Shown one piece after another: positions 1-13,183 of a stretch of DNA of 64,000 nucleotides. This DNA comes from Choanephora cucurbitarum (lineage: Eukaryota; Mucoromycota; Mucoromycetes; Mucorales; Choanephoraceae). The stretch is from the NCBI GenBank assembly GCA_025331435.1, contig JAIWNI010000104.1, forward strand, positions 1 to 64,000. Direction: 5' to 3'. Positions within the stretch are counted from its first letter, which is position 1; each line of letters starts with the position of its first letter. The position numbers and the translations under genes were made by a program. The notes under the pieces are model-generated. The model was not told the origin of the DNA. It saw only the letters and a program-made list of their open reading frames with translations, and did not search any database.

Positions 1-334
1 AAAAAAGGTCTTTTTAGAGGCTTATACATCTTTAGGAAAAGGTCTTTTGAGGGTGAAAATAAACAGTATCTATTGGTCATATAAAACAGGGTGATGGAAG
101 CTACTTAACGCTTCGAAATGAAATAAAATAAAAAAATTGTTAGTATATCAAAAACAACATATACGACAGATCGCTTGTTTATTCAGCAAGCAAAAAAAAA
201 GGCTTCAACTAAGTAGAGGGAGATGCAGCAATTCGAGCAGCTTCCCGTGCAGCATTTCTAGCTACCCCCTTGCGCCTAAACATCATAGAAAAGGAATTGA
301 TTAGCTATCATATCATTCACTCAATGTCATATAC

Positions 335-877
335 CTACTGTCGTTTGGCAAACTCTGTCCAGGCATTCTGCACTGCAAATTCAACAGGCCAAGCCATGTC
401 ACATTCACGAAGAACGGATAGGTCTTCGTGCTTCTCGAGAAGGAAGTCGAAGCACGTCTTCTTCATCGCGATTTCACCCTTGCTAGGTAGGTTTTTGTAA
501 TACGTACAGTGATTGTTTTTTTGTTCACTGTACGTATAACAAGCCCGAAGAGCCAGAGAAGAAAAGTCCTTGAAATAGTCCTTTAGCTCCTGAGAGCTTT
601 TCTCAGGAAATGCTTCAGACAAAAACCTCTTGATACCTTGGCCAGGGTTTGCTCTGCTTGGAACAGGGAACCTGATGGGGGTTGCCATGCTCTCAATTCT
701 TTGGGCATGAGCTTGGATTTCCTGCTGCTGTTGTTGCTGTTGCTGCTGAATTTGTTCAAAGAGTTCTCTGTTTCGTTCCTCACGAGCATTCAGGCGTTCA
801 AGAATAGTAATTAACAACGCCTGAGTGGCTTCAGAAGAAGACAAAAGGTCAGAAACATACTCGGGAGTAGGAGCCAT
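335..877 (-). CDS. Small coiled-coil companion protein of CACTA-like element A
   Basis: This intact 180-aa ORF is transcribed away from the transposase gene of the same element. Residues about 8-65 look like an amphipathic coiled coil containing a run of nine glutamines. Residues about 80-180 form a compact, Cys/Trp-bearing C-terminal domain ending in a pattern C-x3-W-x-V near the C-terminus. I recognise no named family. A gene of similar size, with an N-terminal coil and a similar C-terminal W-x-V pattern, sits in the same place and orientation in element B (47010-47556). The inference is an element-encoded accessory protein, perhaps a DNA-binding partner analogous to plant TnpA. The intact frame inside an otherwise decaying element is notable. 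The start is the first ATG, just downstream of AT-rich leader sequence. Confidence 0.6.
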   Translation of the reverse strand: MAPTPEYVSDLLSSSEATQALLITILERLNAREERNRELFEQIQQQQQQQQQEIQAHAQRIESMATPIRFPVPSRANPGQGIKRFLSEAFPEKSSQELKDYFKDFSSLALRACYTYSEQKNNHCTYYKNLPSKGEIAMKKTCFDFLLEKHEDLSVLRECDMAWPVEFAVQNAWTEFAKRQ

Positions 878-1365
878 ATTGTATTTAATCTATGATACAA
901 ACTAAAGATCAGTTCAACGTCTTGGTGTTTTTGTTTTCTTGCTGATAAAGCAGAAAACTGGCAACCAAATATACCTTTGTATTGTTTTATATGTGGATAG
1001 AATTTATGGATCAGTTAAAATTGAGAAAGAATCTATACAAAAATCACTTACCTTTGAAGAGAAATAAAAGTGGAAGAAAGGGGACGAAGAGAACAATTAG
1101 TCGTAGCTATAAATTTTTTTTTGCGAAGACACTCAAGGTGGCTTCAAATATTAACAGAGGAACCGCAAAGCCGGATGCTAATAGGTCCTACTTAATGTCT
1201 TTGTTAATTTGCAATTTGTTGTATACAAATGTCAAATGGTCTTGTTTAATAAAAGAAAGGAACTAAGTTTTTATCGGATCTCATTTAAAAGCCGATGCCC
1301 TAATTTGTTGATTTAAAAGAACAGGTCAGTAGTAAAATGACAGTTAGCTCTATTATTAAAACAAA

Positions 1366-4300
1366 ATGCGTTACTGTACCATTTGCAATATAAAGTTAAG
1401 CGACAGATCTTTCAAGAAGTACAACGACGAACATGTATTGAAGCGAATGAAAGAAGTTTTTGCCAGCAACATGAATACAGTTAAAGCTGACAACTATCAT
1501 CCAGCATTCGAAAGCAGTCCTTCTGAAGGTAATGCTTCTAACGACAATGCTGAGCAAGAAAGAGATCAGGCAGATTCGGCCGAAAATTCTGCTCTTGAAG
1601 TTGAAGTGGATGGCCAAGAAGAAGAAGATCGACAGGAAGATCAAGAGGAAAATCAACAAGATCAACAAGAAGCTGTTGGTGACGAGGAAATTGAAGAAAT
1701 GTTGACAGAAGAAGTAGAAGACCTTGAGATCAACGAAATCGAGGAAGTCAACGACCACTTGGAAAAGCATTCCTTGAATGTGAACAGTCCTTTGTAAGTT
1801 GATCTTTCAAAGAGGAAATTTTTTTTTGATGATAATGAAAAGCAAAACATCGAATTGAAAATGCTCATGCGACAGTGCAAAGTAAGCAACGATGATCAAG
1901 ACAAACTGGTCAAATTCTTCAACAATGTCTTGAAGAGTCGCGGTTGTAGTAAGTAGCCGATTGGTTTATTGATTGATATATGTGAGTCTTAATGAGTTTT
2001 CAATTACCTTTATGCGATCCACCACTTCTCTCCCCTTACATGTCCGACAAGCTCATAAAAAACAGCTACGATCTGCAATCAGAGACATATCATGTGTGCA
2101 AAGACCGCTCATATATGCTTTACAAGGATGAGCAAATTGAATGCAGCTGTGAGGCCAACAGTAAGCGGTTCAAAGGGGATGGTGTCACACCTGTTGATAC
2201 CATAGACCAGATTCCTTTGTACCGACAACTGGCTTCGTTCTTAAACGGCCAAGAAAGCCGCAATAAGTTACTATATTGAACAAAGATGGAACAGACGGCT
2301 GTTGATGGGGTGTATAGAGACATTTTTGACGGTGATCTGTACAAGAGACACAAGCACTTGTTCCAGAACGAGCATGATTTGGCTCTTGCATTGTATACAG
2401 ATGGTTTTGTTCCCCATGCAAGAGGGTCAACAACAATGGTAACATTCATGGCTGTAATTCTCAACTTACCTCCTGATATTCGATAAGTTTTTTCTGTCTC
2501 TATTTTCATTTTTGAGTTAACATATATCTTTGTACGTAATAGCTATAAGAAGGAGAATATGTTACAAGTTTTCATTACTTTTGGAACCAAGAAGCCGAAA
2601 AACATATTTAGTTATTTGGCACCAACTTTTGAAGACTTGCTGACTTTGCAGAAGCATGGTATGAAGATCAAGATCCAAGACGATAAAGAAATCTCTTGCA
2701 AAGCCTTTGTACTTGCTGTGATTGGCGACTTTCCTGCAATGTCAGAAATGCTTGCTCACAAGACGCATGCATCTGAATATGGCTGTCGTATTTGTAAGAT
2801 ACAAGGTGTTCGCCGTGCAAGCAAGAAGGGATATTCGTTTGCAAACCAAACAAAATCGACAGATATAAGAAGGTTGTTTGATTTTGATGTTAACGAAGTG
2901 AGTCATTTAAAAGCAACCTCTAGTGTTGTACTTACTAAATAACTGTCATTTTTGCTATGTTTAGGAAACACTTGGTATTAAACATGCTACACCTCTAAAA
3001 TTTGTGGCATGCTTTTCAGATTCGTCATTTTTGTGTCTTGACGAGCTTCATTTGTGGGGCCATAACATTGCCAGGCAACTGTGGACACTTATCGGTGAGG
3101 GAGAGCATAAGAAGAATGTCTTATTTTTGAAGAACAGGTACAGACAAGCAATTGGTGAGTACATGTCCAACTCAAGAGGATATGTGTCAAGTGAAGCATT
3201 TGAAGGTGTTTTGATTGGTGAGTTATACATTATTGAGATTAGTTATACTAGATGAAAGTAGGCTTACATCTTCTAAATATTTGGCTGTAATACCATAGAT
3301 GTTCACAAGAAAGCTGGTTATGCCAGAGGAGTCGACTGGATAGCTTTTCTAAAGCATGTTGTATCAAATGTACTACTAGAAATGTACCAAAAGCAAAATG
3401 ATGATATCTCTGTTCGTGAAAGAAGGGTTGAAAAAAAGGTGTTAGACGAGATGTTCACTGCATTACGATGCTTATCAGAAGCTTGCTCAATATCGCTTCA
3501 ATTCACAATCACAAATGCTGACATCAAGCGCATTGAATTCAATGTTGAACAGTGGCACAACTTTCTTAAGAAGCATGTTTCAACAGACGTCTTCACAGTT
3601 AATCAGCACAGCCTGGAACACTTGGCTTTCATCATAAAGAAGCAAGGTCCTTTGAGGTACTTCAGTGCAAGACCTTTGGAGCGTTTGATAGGCTTGACAA
3701 AGTCTACCATTCGTTCAGATAAGATTCCGGGACAGAACGCAGTCAATGAAATGAACAAAAGCTTTGCTGCTAATTACTACAGTAGGTCAGTTCACGAGTC
3801 TCGTTCTTTTCTCTTTCCCACACCTGGCTCTGGTGCATCTGCTTTCCGCCTCGGCGCACAAAAGTCCCTAAAGCTTTCACTCAAGTCCACCGAAGCAAGG
3901 GCTGTACAGTTTGGTGCTGTATTGAGCTCTTACTTCATTCGATCGAAAACTGCTGGCACCAGTAGGCAGACGAATGACAGTAATCTCAACTTTACTACCT
4001 ACAGCAGCATCATGCTGTACAAAAGCAGGTGTACTATCCGTTCCAAAAAACTTGTACTTGTAAATCTACATGTCTCGGCTAGTAGCTCTCCCAGTGTTGT
4101 GTTTAGAAACTTTCTTGCCACAGTCGAGCATATATTCTCATTGCCTGGACAAGATCCATTGTGCTTAATTCGCGCCCATAAGAATGTCAAAATTCCACAA
4201 ACAGATAGCCAGCGTTGCTATCTTTACATTGACATCAAAGAAGAACTAGACAACGAAGAAGACAAGTTTATTGTGATTGACACAGATCAAATACTTACAA

Positions 4301-4404
4301 CTGCTACATACATAAGCTGTCTAAACAAAAAATACTATATCTTCAATTCATCAACCTTCTCTACAAACACATTTGGCATCTTTGGCCAGTTATACTGTGC
4401 TTAA
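1366..4404 (+). pseudogene. Tnp2-like (Transposase_21) CACTA transposase A, lightly damaged
   Basis: This is a multi-exon transposase gene. It starts with a zinc-finger-like C-x2-C segment and a very acidic linker (1366-1797). A second short coding piece covers about 1806-1957. The core carries hallmark blocks: DGFVPH (about 2401), GDFPAMSE, CRICKIQG, and LDELHLWGHN (about 3036-3066). These match the Tnp2 family (PF02992) as I know it. Canonical introns are visible at 2898-2964 (GTGAGT...TTTAG) and 3218-3298 (GTGAGT...CATAG), and splicing them joins the frame to the long C-terminal exon 3299-4404. Damage: an in-frame TGA at 2277-2279, and an intron at 2483-2542 whose donor reads ATAAGT instead of GTAAGT. 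The exon structure of the first 600 bp is uncertain. It would cut and paste element A if restored. Confidence 0.7.
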
Positions 4405-4819
4405 GATTGACCTCCAAAAAAAACTTATCATTAATTAAAATAAAATAACCCGTTAAAAAAGATAACCTGCGCAAAAAAAATTTGTCAAAAAATATGGAAA
4501 AAAATTACAGAAAAAGACCTTTAATTATGATAAAATACACCCTAGAAAAAAGGTTTTCTAAGATACGACCTTTCTGAAACCATTTCTTTAAAAATCGAGC
4601 CTCTAAAAGACCTTTTGAGTGAACGTCAGCCTAACCCTTTCCAAAACCTCCGACTAAAGGTCAACTGCGGGTTAAGTCCTTCAAAAATCCTCAGAAAATG
4701 GTCTATTGCTGGCTTTTTGGGCAAAAAAACCTTTAATTTTTTTACAGTGTACATAGATGCAATGATAAGTATGTATATTATCAATATGACATTGTAGGAG
4801 ACATCGATTAACTCTTCAA

Positions 4820-7228
4820 CCTGTTTAGCTATTGCAAACGTGGTGATCCTACAAGAAAATGCAGATTTGGGTACCCAAAGCCTTATTCCGATGAAACTTT
4901 GATCGAAGACAACTCAAACGTCATTTACAAGCGTGATGTCGGTGATGCTCAAGTTAATAACTACAATCCATATTTGCTAGCCACTTTTCGTACCAGTATG
5001 GATATCCAATACAACAATGGCCCCAAGCAGTACGTTATTTAGCCAGATATCTTGCCAAAGACGACTACGAAGCCAAGATTCTATTGAAAAATGTAAGATC
5101 AACCAATTCGGGGTAATACAAGCGTACTTCTTTAGTGTCGGAACGAGACCATTATCAAACCCGTATTGTTGGTGCTGTTGAGGCCACTTATGATGTTCTT
5201 GGTTGGAGAAAGCACAGCAATTCTGGAAAAGTTCTTTTTCTCAACACAAACCTTCGTGGTCAAGATATAAATAGACTCAGAACCGACATCCACGAACTTG
5301 ATCCTGATTCCGAAGATATTTATGCTAAAACACATGCTGGTAAGTCTATATTTTAATATCTTTTACAAGATGCTTAAATCTTTTTTTTTTCAGAAATCTA
5401 CGAAGATCGTGATGGTGATATTGACTTGACTATCCCTCAATTTTTCGGTTACTACAAGCGCGAGTATGGTAAAAAAGCATTGATGGGATTATTCCTATTG
5501 TTGCACACGACTATCGTCCAACTTCATTGCCCATGTATGTCTGTTGCCCAAGTCTCAAGCATGTATATAAACTTATCAAGGACAAGCCACGCTTTTGGAG
5601 AACTTTCAACCAAAGTGAAATGAATGGAGAAAGTTTCTATTACCAACAGATAATCACCAAGAAAGCAATTCACAACACTACATTTGTCAAAGAAATGGAG
5701 CCATTTGTAACTTGGAAAGGTTAGTCAATATTTGTACCGTAAAACCATAGGAGCTTGCCTAACTTAAATAAATTATGATTTATTCAGACTACTACGAACA
5801 TCTCATCAATCTTCAAGAAGGTGGTATCCAGATTAATAGACATGTCAACATTGAGTCTTTAGATGATATCAATGATCAAATAAGGAGTATAGAAGTCTGT
5901 AAAGAAGAATTGAAATTGATGCTCTCAACTGCCAACTCGGATCAAAAGAGTATTTATGATCAATTAATAGAAGAAATGAAGATAAACTCTGTTGTGTTTG
6001 TGTCTGGAGCTGCCGGTACTGGCAAGTAATTTATTTTGAGAGTGTTAGAAAGACACTACAAGAAAGAAGGTTATATAGTAAGATATATATTTATGACGAG
6101 AAAAAATGGATACTGATTGTCATCGCTTCATTAGGTATTCAAATTGGCCCCTACCGGTGTTGCTGCTTGTAACATCTCTGGACAGACATTGCACCGTTTC
6201 TTTGGTCTTACAAATGTTGTCTTGGTACCCAACATTGCTCTTCTCGACCAATATATCAAGCTGTACACCAAGATGATCTTGCTTATTGACGAGTATTCTA
6301 TGATCAGTTCAAAAATGCCTGAATCAATCAGTGAAGCCCTCACCAAAGTTACAAACCGAAACACAAACATGGGTGGTATAAGATTTATCTTTTTTGGTGA
6401 TATTGCCCAGCTGCTTCCAGTTAAAGCTAACGAAGGAAAGGTTTGGGAATCTCCAATTTACAACACCGTAAATCGCTACCAGCTTCGAATACCAGTTAGA
6501 CAAAATGATGCATACTTTGTTGGGATTGTTAACAAGATTAGATCCTACAGATTTGATCAAAGCGTCATTGAATTCATCAACTCTCGTACCATGCCCAAAT
6601 CCGAGTTGCCCTCTCGATGACTTCGTCTCTACACCACTCTGGAACGGGTTACTGCTGCCAATGAAAGAGACTACAACTCTTTTCCTGGTGAGGGTAAAGT
6701 TTACGAAGCCCAAGACCACTTCACAGGCAATGCCGGTACAGCCCGAGCTGCTCTCAATGAGACAAGACTCTTGCAGCGTCTTCCCCTCAAAGAAAAAATG
6801 CCAATGATGCTCATTCAGAACTTGAATGTACAGGGTGGTTGGGTAAATGGCACAATTGCCCAGATAGAATATTTAGAAGACGATAACATTTGTTTGAGAA
6901 AGACATCCAACACTAGCAATTCTGTCCAAATTTATTGGATCCAACGAATCAGCCGTCAAGTCTCAGGAACCAGCTATGTTCGCACCCAGTATCCTCTTGT
7001 CCCCGCTTTTGCTGCCACTATCCATAAATCCCAAAGTTTGACAATTGACAAAGTAGCGATCATCTTAATCATATGGCTACCCATGGACAGATGTATGTAG
7101 CTATGTCAAGAGTAAGAAGACCTGAAGATCTCTACTTTTTTGGTGCTGACCTGCCTTTGAAAATCAAACGTAAATTTGGTGCTGATGTAGATGCTGTTGA
7201 AGTTATTAGAAAAAGAGAAAGAAGATGA
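4820..7228 (+). pseudogene. Degenerate Helitron Rep/helicase remnant (PIF1-like)
   Basis: Pieces in different frames read through the second half of a Helitron protein. Around 4830-5040 there is the Cys-rich segment KCRFGYPKP followed by VNNYNPYLL. Around 5135-5470 are the linker blocks preceding the helicase. At 5995-6028 is a Walker A, SGAAGTGK. From 6133 come the following helicase motifs, APTGVAA, LLIDEYSMI and FFGDIAQLLPV. Near 7000-7130 are AATIHKSQS and, after a frameshift, AMSRVRRPEDL, with an Arg-rich tail ending at 7228. The upstream HUH nuclease part is absent, so the copy is truncated as well as frameshifted. The helicase motifs place it in the PIF1/RRM3-like group used by Helitrons. 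It is a different, older copy from the Helentron at 9292-16538 and no EN domain follows it. Confidence 0.75.
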
Positions 7229-7971
7229 TTTACATTGACCTAACTTTCCCTCTTTCAACACACGCAAACATTCACACTATCTATTATTATCATATATATA
7301 TATCCCACTTGCACAACAATAAACTTATATTTAGCTCTCGTCCAATTACTACTCAATCATGCTATAAATAGACCACATACTTACTCATTTCACTTCAAAA
7401 TCATCCCTTCTTGCATTAACTTCTCCATTGCACAAGCTCACCGACGAGCCCACTGAAATAACAAGTCATGCCCAAAAAAATTGTAGACTAAAAATAAACC
7501 AAGCAAAAAGTGACGAGAATAAAAGCCTACACGCCGGTTTTATTCTTTTTCTTTTGCTTTTTCTTTTTCTTTTTCTTTTTCTTTTTCTTTTTCTTTTTCT
7601 TTTGTTTACATCCATACCTCACGATCGATTTGAACTGGTCCGTGTTATCTTTATTTTTCTTCTTCTTTTTCTTTTCTTCTCTATAGAATCATGTTGAAGA
7701 TACTTATAACCACGATATGCAGCCGAACAAAAACAATACGGGTAGTTGCTGTTCTTGAAACTTTACATGTTCTCTCGATAATAGTGTGTCGTCTGTGTAC
7801 TGCATCACGTTGAGGCCAGACTTTTCTGATTGTCAAGAAAAGAAGAAGAGAAGAAGAGCCTTTCGAAAATTCAAGAGGAATTTGGCTAGCGTCAAAAACC
7901 AAAGCTTTTATTTATTGTCTCCTTTTGTTCGGTTGTTCGAATCCGAATCCTAATCAGATCCGTTACTGCTT
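7229..7971. other. Spacer with pyrimidine microsatellite, no gene recognised
   Basis: AT-rich sequence with a TATATATA stretch near 7295 and a (TTTTTC)n microsatellite at 7544-7603. Short open frames here consist only of the repeat translation. I see no domain or RNA gene. Confidence 0.6.
7544..7603. repeat. (TTTTTC)n microsatellite
   Basis: About ten tandem TTTTTC hexamers, with a nearby related CTTCTTTTTC-rich tract at 7655-7680. The purine/pyrimidine strand asymmetry is complete over the run. Confidence 0.95.
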
Positions 7972-8370
7972 TTGCCATCTCTAGTATGTGTCTGGGATTA
8001 TCAAGCCTTCACTTTAAATCAAGTCAAAAGCCAAGCCATACCAATGCATGCTAATCCAACATACCTTGAATATTATCGGTCGCTTTTAACAAAAGGAGGG
8101 AAAAAGATCATCTTCCATTCACTTGGTGCTCCATTGTCTCATTGTCAAGAAATGTCCACTCTTATATTGAGCATACTCTTAGATCAAACACCCTTAGATC
8201 AAACACCCTTAGATCAAACACTCTTAGATCAAACACTCTTAGATCAAACACCCTCAGATCGACCGACTACTGTAGCTGTCGGAATGATCTCTGCCAGCAT
8301 AAGCTGCAGTCATCTTGACGGAAACGTAAGCATTCAGTCTTTGGCATTTCATCTGCTTATTCAACCATAG
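7972..8370 (+). other. Open frame of unknown status, weak Alba/Rpp20-like segment
   Basis: The open frame is about 132 codons. Its first 65 codons look protein-like: YLEYYRSLLTKGGKKI then IFHSLGA, and a helix-like tail. The spacing LL-x2-G...I-x-H-x-LG-A is reminiscent of the Alba-fold RNase P/MRP subunit Rpp20 (Pop7), but this is only a pattern match. After that the frame runs through five copies of a 15-bp minisatellite (pentapeptide LDQTP) and then into sequence with no recognisable domain. If there is a gene, the repeat may have expanded at an exon edge. No convincing start or intron set is visible; a spliced or broken host gene and chance are both possible. Confidence 0.2.
8178..8262. 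repeat. 15-bp minisatellite, about five copies
   Basis: Tandem units CTTAGATCAAACACC with C/T variants. The unit length is a multiple of three, so one frame stays open (LDQTP repeats). Confidence 0.9.
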
Positions 8371-8612
8371 CCTCTATTATGACCATAACTCTCTTGGGTC
8401 TCTCCTTTCTTTTTTTTTTTTTTTTTACCTCTACTTTTTCTCAACCATCACTGCAGATCTACTCTCTTTTAGCTGCAATCTTCATCTAGACTTCACTCTT
8501 TTTTTTTCCTCCTTGGCTTTGTTTTGTTGCAAAAATGCATAAATTCTTTGTTTCCTTTTATTATGTCTTTTTTGGATCTATATCTCGCATTTCTATCCCT
8601 TTCCTTGTCTTT

Positions 8613-9291
<679 letters not shown>

Positions 9292-9305
9292 TTAGGGCGT
9301 TTTTT
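9292..9305. repeat. Left copy of 14-bp inverted repeat (mate 16525-16538)
   Basis: TTAGGGCGTTTTTT is matched exactly on the opposite strand at 16525-16538. The two copies flank all Helentron coding segments and nothing else, which supports their being the element ends. Confidence 0.65.
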
Positions 9306-9953
9306 TTTCAAAAATGCCCTTTATAAAATCTGAGCAAAAACCATAGTGTCCCGTTTTTCAAAAAGCAGTCACTAAAAAAAATCGAATGCAGCGCTGTATA
9401 GGGGTTTACATATAAATCTTACATTTTTTGAATTTTTTTTCGTGTCCCGTTTTTTCGAGCAAATCGAATTTTAGAATTTTTTAAACCAATTAGAATTAAG
9501 AATTTCTCTATGGCAGAGGTGTTAAGGCTCATGAAGAGCTTTACTGAGATAGCATGATGCAATGGACATAAGCAGAAAAGTGGAGAGCCACTAACTTTGC
9601 GTCTTTAAATAGACTATCAAAGAGAGAACAATAAGTAGTAAATGACATATAGCGATCAAAATTCACACAAGGTCGACGATCTATTTGGATGGAAGGAAAG
9701 CATGTAGAAAATTTTGTCAACATAATGTGAAATCTTTCAACGCTAAATAAACGCTAATTGCCTAAAGAGGCGTCTGTCGGATCTGAAATGTAGCTTCTTG
9801 ATGTTATTGTTAAAGCACGCGTATTTTGAAATTAGCATCTCTAGAAATCAAAAAAATCAAATCGCGTTTAAATAAAAGAAAAAAAAAGTTTTAATTTTGA
9901 TCTGCACCTTTTTTCTGTGCTACTTTATTTTCTTGTGTTATCTCAGCTTAATA

Positions 9954-12900
9954 TGCCCAAAAGAAGGTTGACAGAAGAAGAACGAACTGAACGTGAAAGA
10001 TCAAGAAAGCGTGCCAGAAGAGCAGATCCTCCCTTAAGAGTGTTGTATTTATCTCGAATATATGAATCTGAACTAGAAAAGTTAACGAGACAAGTATAGG
10101 CCTGTTTATTAGGTGAGAAGAAAAAGTGTTAAACACGATAAAAAACTCTTTATAATATGATCGGACTTCTAAGTGCAAATAGAATTGGATGTGGTAAATA
10201 CCACAAAGAGAAAGAGACAATGCAAGACGGAGACAGACCTATCGAGAGCAAAGACAACAGGTTTGTTAATTTTAGCAATCATTACAGGCACCATCTTAAT
10301 ACCATTGTACTGTTATAGTTTGACGATCCACGCAGTACTGTTGTAAGGAACTTCAGAAAAAAAAATATAGAAGGTCCAACACATGTTTGTGCTTGTTGCG
10401 GATGCCTTTTTTAGGTCACAAACCTCTAAGATCAAGAAAATCAAGGTCAATGTTGATGATACAGCATTCGTAGATTCTATGTTTGGTGACTTTGATCAGA
10501 TAACATGTTGCAAGACTTGCGTTTATTCTCTAACTCATAAGAGAAGACCAACAATTGCATTGGCAAATGGCTTGGAATACATTAAAATTCCATCAAAAAC
10601 AGGTGTACTGAATAGAATTGAGGAAAGATTGGTTGCTGTAAGAAATGTATTCCAAAGCATCTATAGCGTCAATGGAAATCGAGGCCAATTCAAAAGCGTC
10701 CAGGCTATACAAAATATACCTGTGACTTTTGACACGACAGTATCTGTCTTACCCAGAGCACTAGATGACAGTCATATCATTGCTATAAAACTGGCCAGAA
10801 AAATGACAGACAGCCGCGACTATCTCTCGTGTAACATCCGACCTAATGTTGTTTGGGATGCAGCCCGTTTCTTGAAAGAGGCTACTTTATACAAAAAGAT
10901 GAACATCACCCTGGATGAAACCTGGTTAGAAGCTGCTTTGATCAGCATTCAGCAGGATCAAGCAAATGATAATGGAAGCCCTGCTGATTTAGATGATGAC
11001 GATGATCTGTTTGACAATGTGCCTGTTGGCGGTGAAGAAACCTGGTTTGGGGGTGCAAATTATCTGCGAATGGCTCCAGGTGAAGGCCAGCAAGCTTTGT
11101 CTGTAATGCGAGATACCTACGTGGATTTCCTTGCTTTTCCAAAGATCTTTCGTGGACACGCTCTTGAGCCTACGGTAGATGGAAAGCTGGTTGGTCATGC
11201 AGCTTTTACCAAGTCCATCATTAGACGAGCGGATCGTAGAGGTGTTGTCCGTGATTATTTGTTTTTTATGGATAGAAAAAAGCTCTTGATAAGCTTAGTC
11301 CGTAGTACAAGTGTCATGATGCGCATGTCTCACATTGGTCGATTGTCAGTAAATGAAGCTCTAAATGAAAGAGCTGTTAATGAGCTTGTAAAGAAGGATC
11401 GCGCCTTTCACGTGTTTGATAGTATCCGTTCCTCTCCCGCTTATTGGAAGAAAGAAAAACCGAATCTTATGGCTATGATTAGGCAGCTTGGAATTCCAAC
11501 CTTATTCGTAACACTATCTGCGGCTGAAACTAAATGGAAGGAGCTGATTGTCATTTTGACAAAAGTAGTTGACAAGAGAGATATTACTGTGGAAGAAGTT
11601 GATAGTATTGATAGCAGTGAAAGATCTCGACTCATTCAATCGGATCCAGTTACATGTGCGTAATACTTTGATCACCGTTTTGGAGAATTAAAAAAGATCT
11701 GGAAGCCTCCTAATGGTCCCTTTGGCGAATATCAAGTCGAGGACTATTACCATAGAATAGAGTTCCAGCAAAGAGGCTCTCCTCACGTGCATATGTTGGT
11801 GTGGCTTAAAGATGCCCCTACTTATACGGTCAACAATGATTCCAATTCTAACAACTCTCAAAAAGTCTGCAAATTTATTGACCGATTCATCTCTTGTAAA
11901 GTTATATCTGATTTGGACAATCCCGTTTTGTCAGACTTAGAGAAAACAAGACAACACCACAAGCATACCCATACTTGTTGGAAGAATCGAAGAAATGGAG
12001 AAAAGAAATGTAGATTTCATATTCCATTCTTTCCTATGAAACTACATGCATCCTGCATCCTCTTCCACTCCTTTCCGAGTCGTCTTCAAACACAGAAAAA
12101 CAAGAAAGGGAGTTACTGAAGAAGAAAGCAAGTGATATCGAGGCCTACTTGTCACAACTGACCTTTCTAGTTGAGCCCAATAATAATTTTGACAATTTCA
12201 TTTATAGTTTTGGGTTGTCTGAAGAAGATTACAGGGTGGTTGTCCAATCCACACTGAAAACAACCAAAGTTTTTCTGAAGAGAGGATTAAATGAGATCTA
12301 CACAAATAACTATAATCCAACAATTCTTGAAATGCAGCTGTCCAACATGGATATACAGTTTGTGCTCGATCCCTTTGCCTGTTGTGTATATATCGTTGAT
12401 TATATCAACAAATCAGACAAAGGAATGTCGAGAGTTTTAAAAAGAATCTTGGAAGAATGGCTCAAGAACAACGCTCCCACCAAAGAACTCATCAAATCTT
12501 TAACTTCGAAGTATTACAACACTTGCGAAACGTCTGCTCAAGAAGCTGCATATAACTTGCTACAGCTTCGTATGACAGAATGTTCAGCAACCTGTATTTT
12601 CATTCCTACCAGACCAATAGAATCCAGATCAAGAATGTTAAAGAGTAAAGAAGCGCTGGAAAAGCTACCTGATGAATCCACGGATATATACGTGAAAGGC
12701 ATGGTAGATTACTATGCTATGCGTCCAGATTCGTTGGAGTCGATCAATTTGGCAAATTTTTACGCTTACTATCAGTATTATGCCAAGAAAAGAAGATCCT
12801 GAAATACGGCATATGATGATGATGAAGACTTGCATATTGATATTGAAGAAGACATTGAAGAAGATGGTTACCTTGAGCTAAGGAACAATATGGGCTTTAT

Positions 12901-13183
12901 GAAGAAAAGAAAGATGGCTAAAATTATTCGCTACTTCAAACCCAATATTCAGGAAGAAAGCAGTAAACTTTTTCATCATTTAGTAATGCTGTATTATCCC
13001 TGGCGCGATCAGTTGGAAGAAGTTGATACGAAAGACTGCCAATTAATCTTCCAAGAAAATCAGATCGAATCAACAATGCGATTGCAGAGTTCACAAAGTT
13101 GTCTGAAAGCGATATTGATCATTACATGGAGATTGCCTAACAAATAATCTCTCAAGAATTCGCAAGATCAAGATAATGATTGA
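9954..13183 (+). pseudogene. Helentron Rep (HUH nuclease) portion, broken
   Basis: The N-terminal half of the Rep/helicase protein. It starts with a basic segment, PKRRLTEEERTERERSRKR (9957 on), typical of Helitron N-termini. A long open stretch 10383-11663 follows. A TAA at 11664-11666 interrupts the Rep block DPVTCA/YFDHRF. In the same frame downstream is the HUH motif, FQQRGSPHVHMLVW (about 11767-11805). A frameshift near 12030 leads to 12149-12802, where VYIVDYINKS (about 12386) supplies the paired catalytic tyrosines. After a TGA at 12800-12802 come KIIRYFKPNIQEE and YYPWRDQ, the usual linker to the helicase. A second frame disruption spans about 13040-13183. In active elements Rep nicks and joins DNA for rolling-circle transposition; this copy cannot. 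Confidence 0.8.

Larger units (their letters stand above)
1..4621 (+). mobile_element. CACTA-like (Tnp2-type) DNA transposon A, left tip outside window
   Basis: Two divergent genes lie between inverted ends. Bases 1-21 and 4599-4621 are near-perfect inverted copies sharing the core AAAGGTCTTTT followed by AGAGGC. Read inward from 4621 the right end begins CACTC, the kind of terminus expected for CACTA elements. The left copy begins a few bases inside that tip, so the true left end lies just upstream of base 1. Further copies of the AAAGGTCTTTT motif occur at about 36-50 and, inverted, at 4511-4522, like the subterminal transposase-binding repeats of plant CACTA elements. Motif copies also continue past 4621, so the right end is less secure than the gene content. 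The TSD cannot be checked because the left flank is missing. Confidence 0.6.

Noticed and set aside
982..1266. 94-codon basic open frame between the two genes of CACTA-like element A
   Set aside because: Lys-rich, no domain, no counterpart in element B; probably the shared promoter/leader region.
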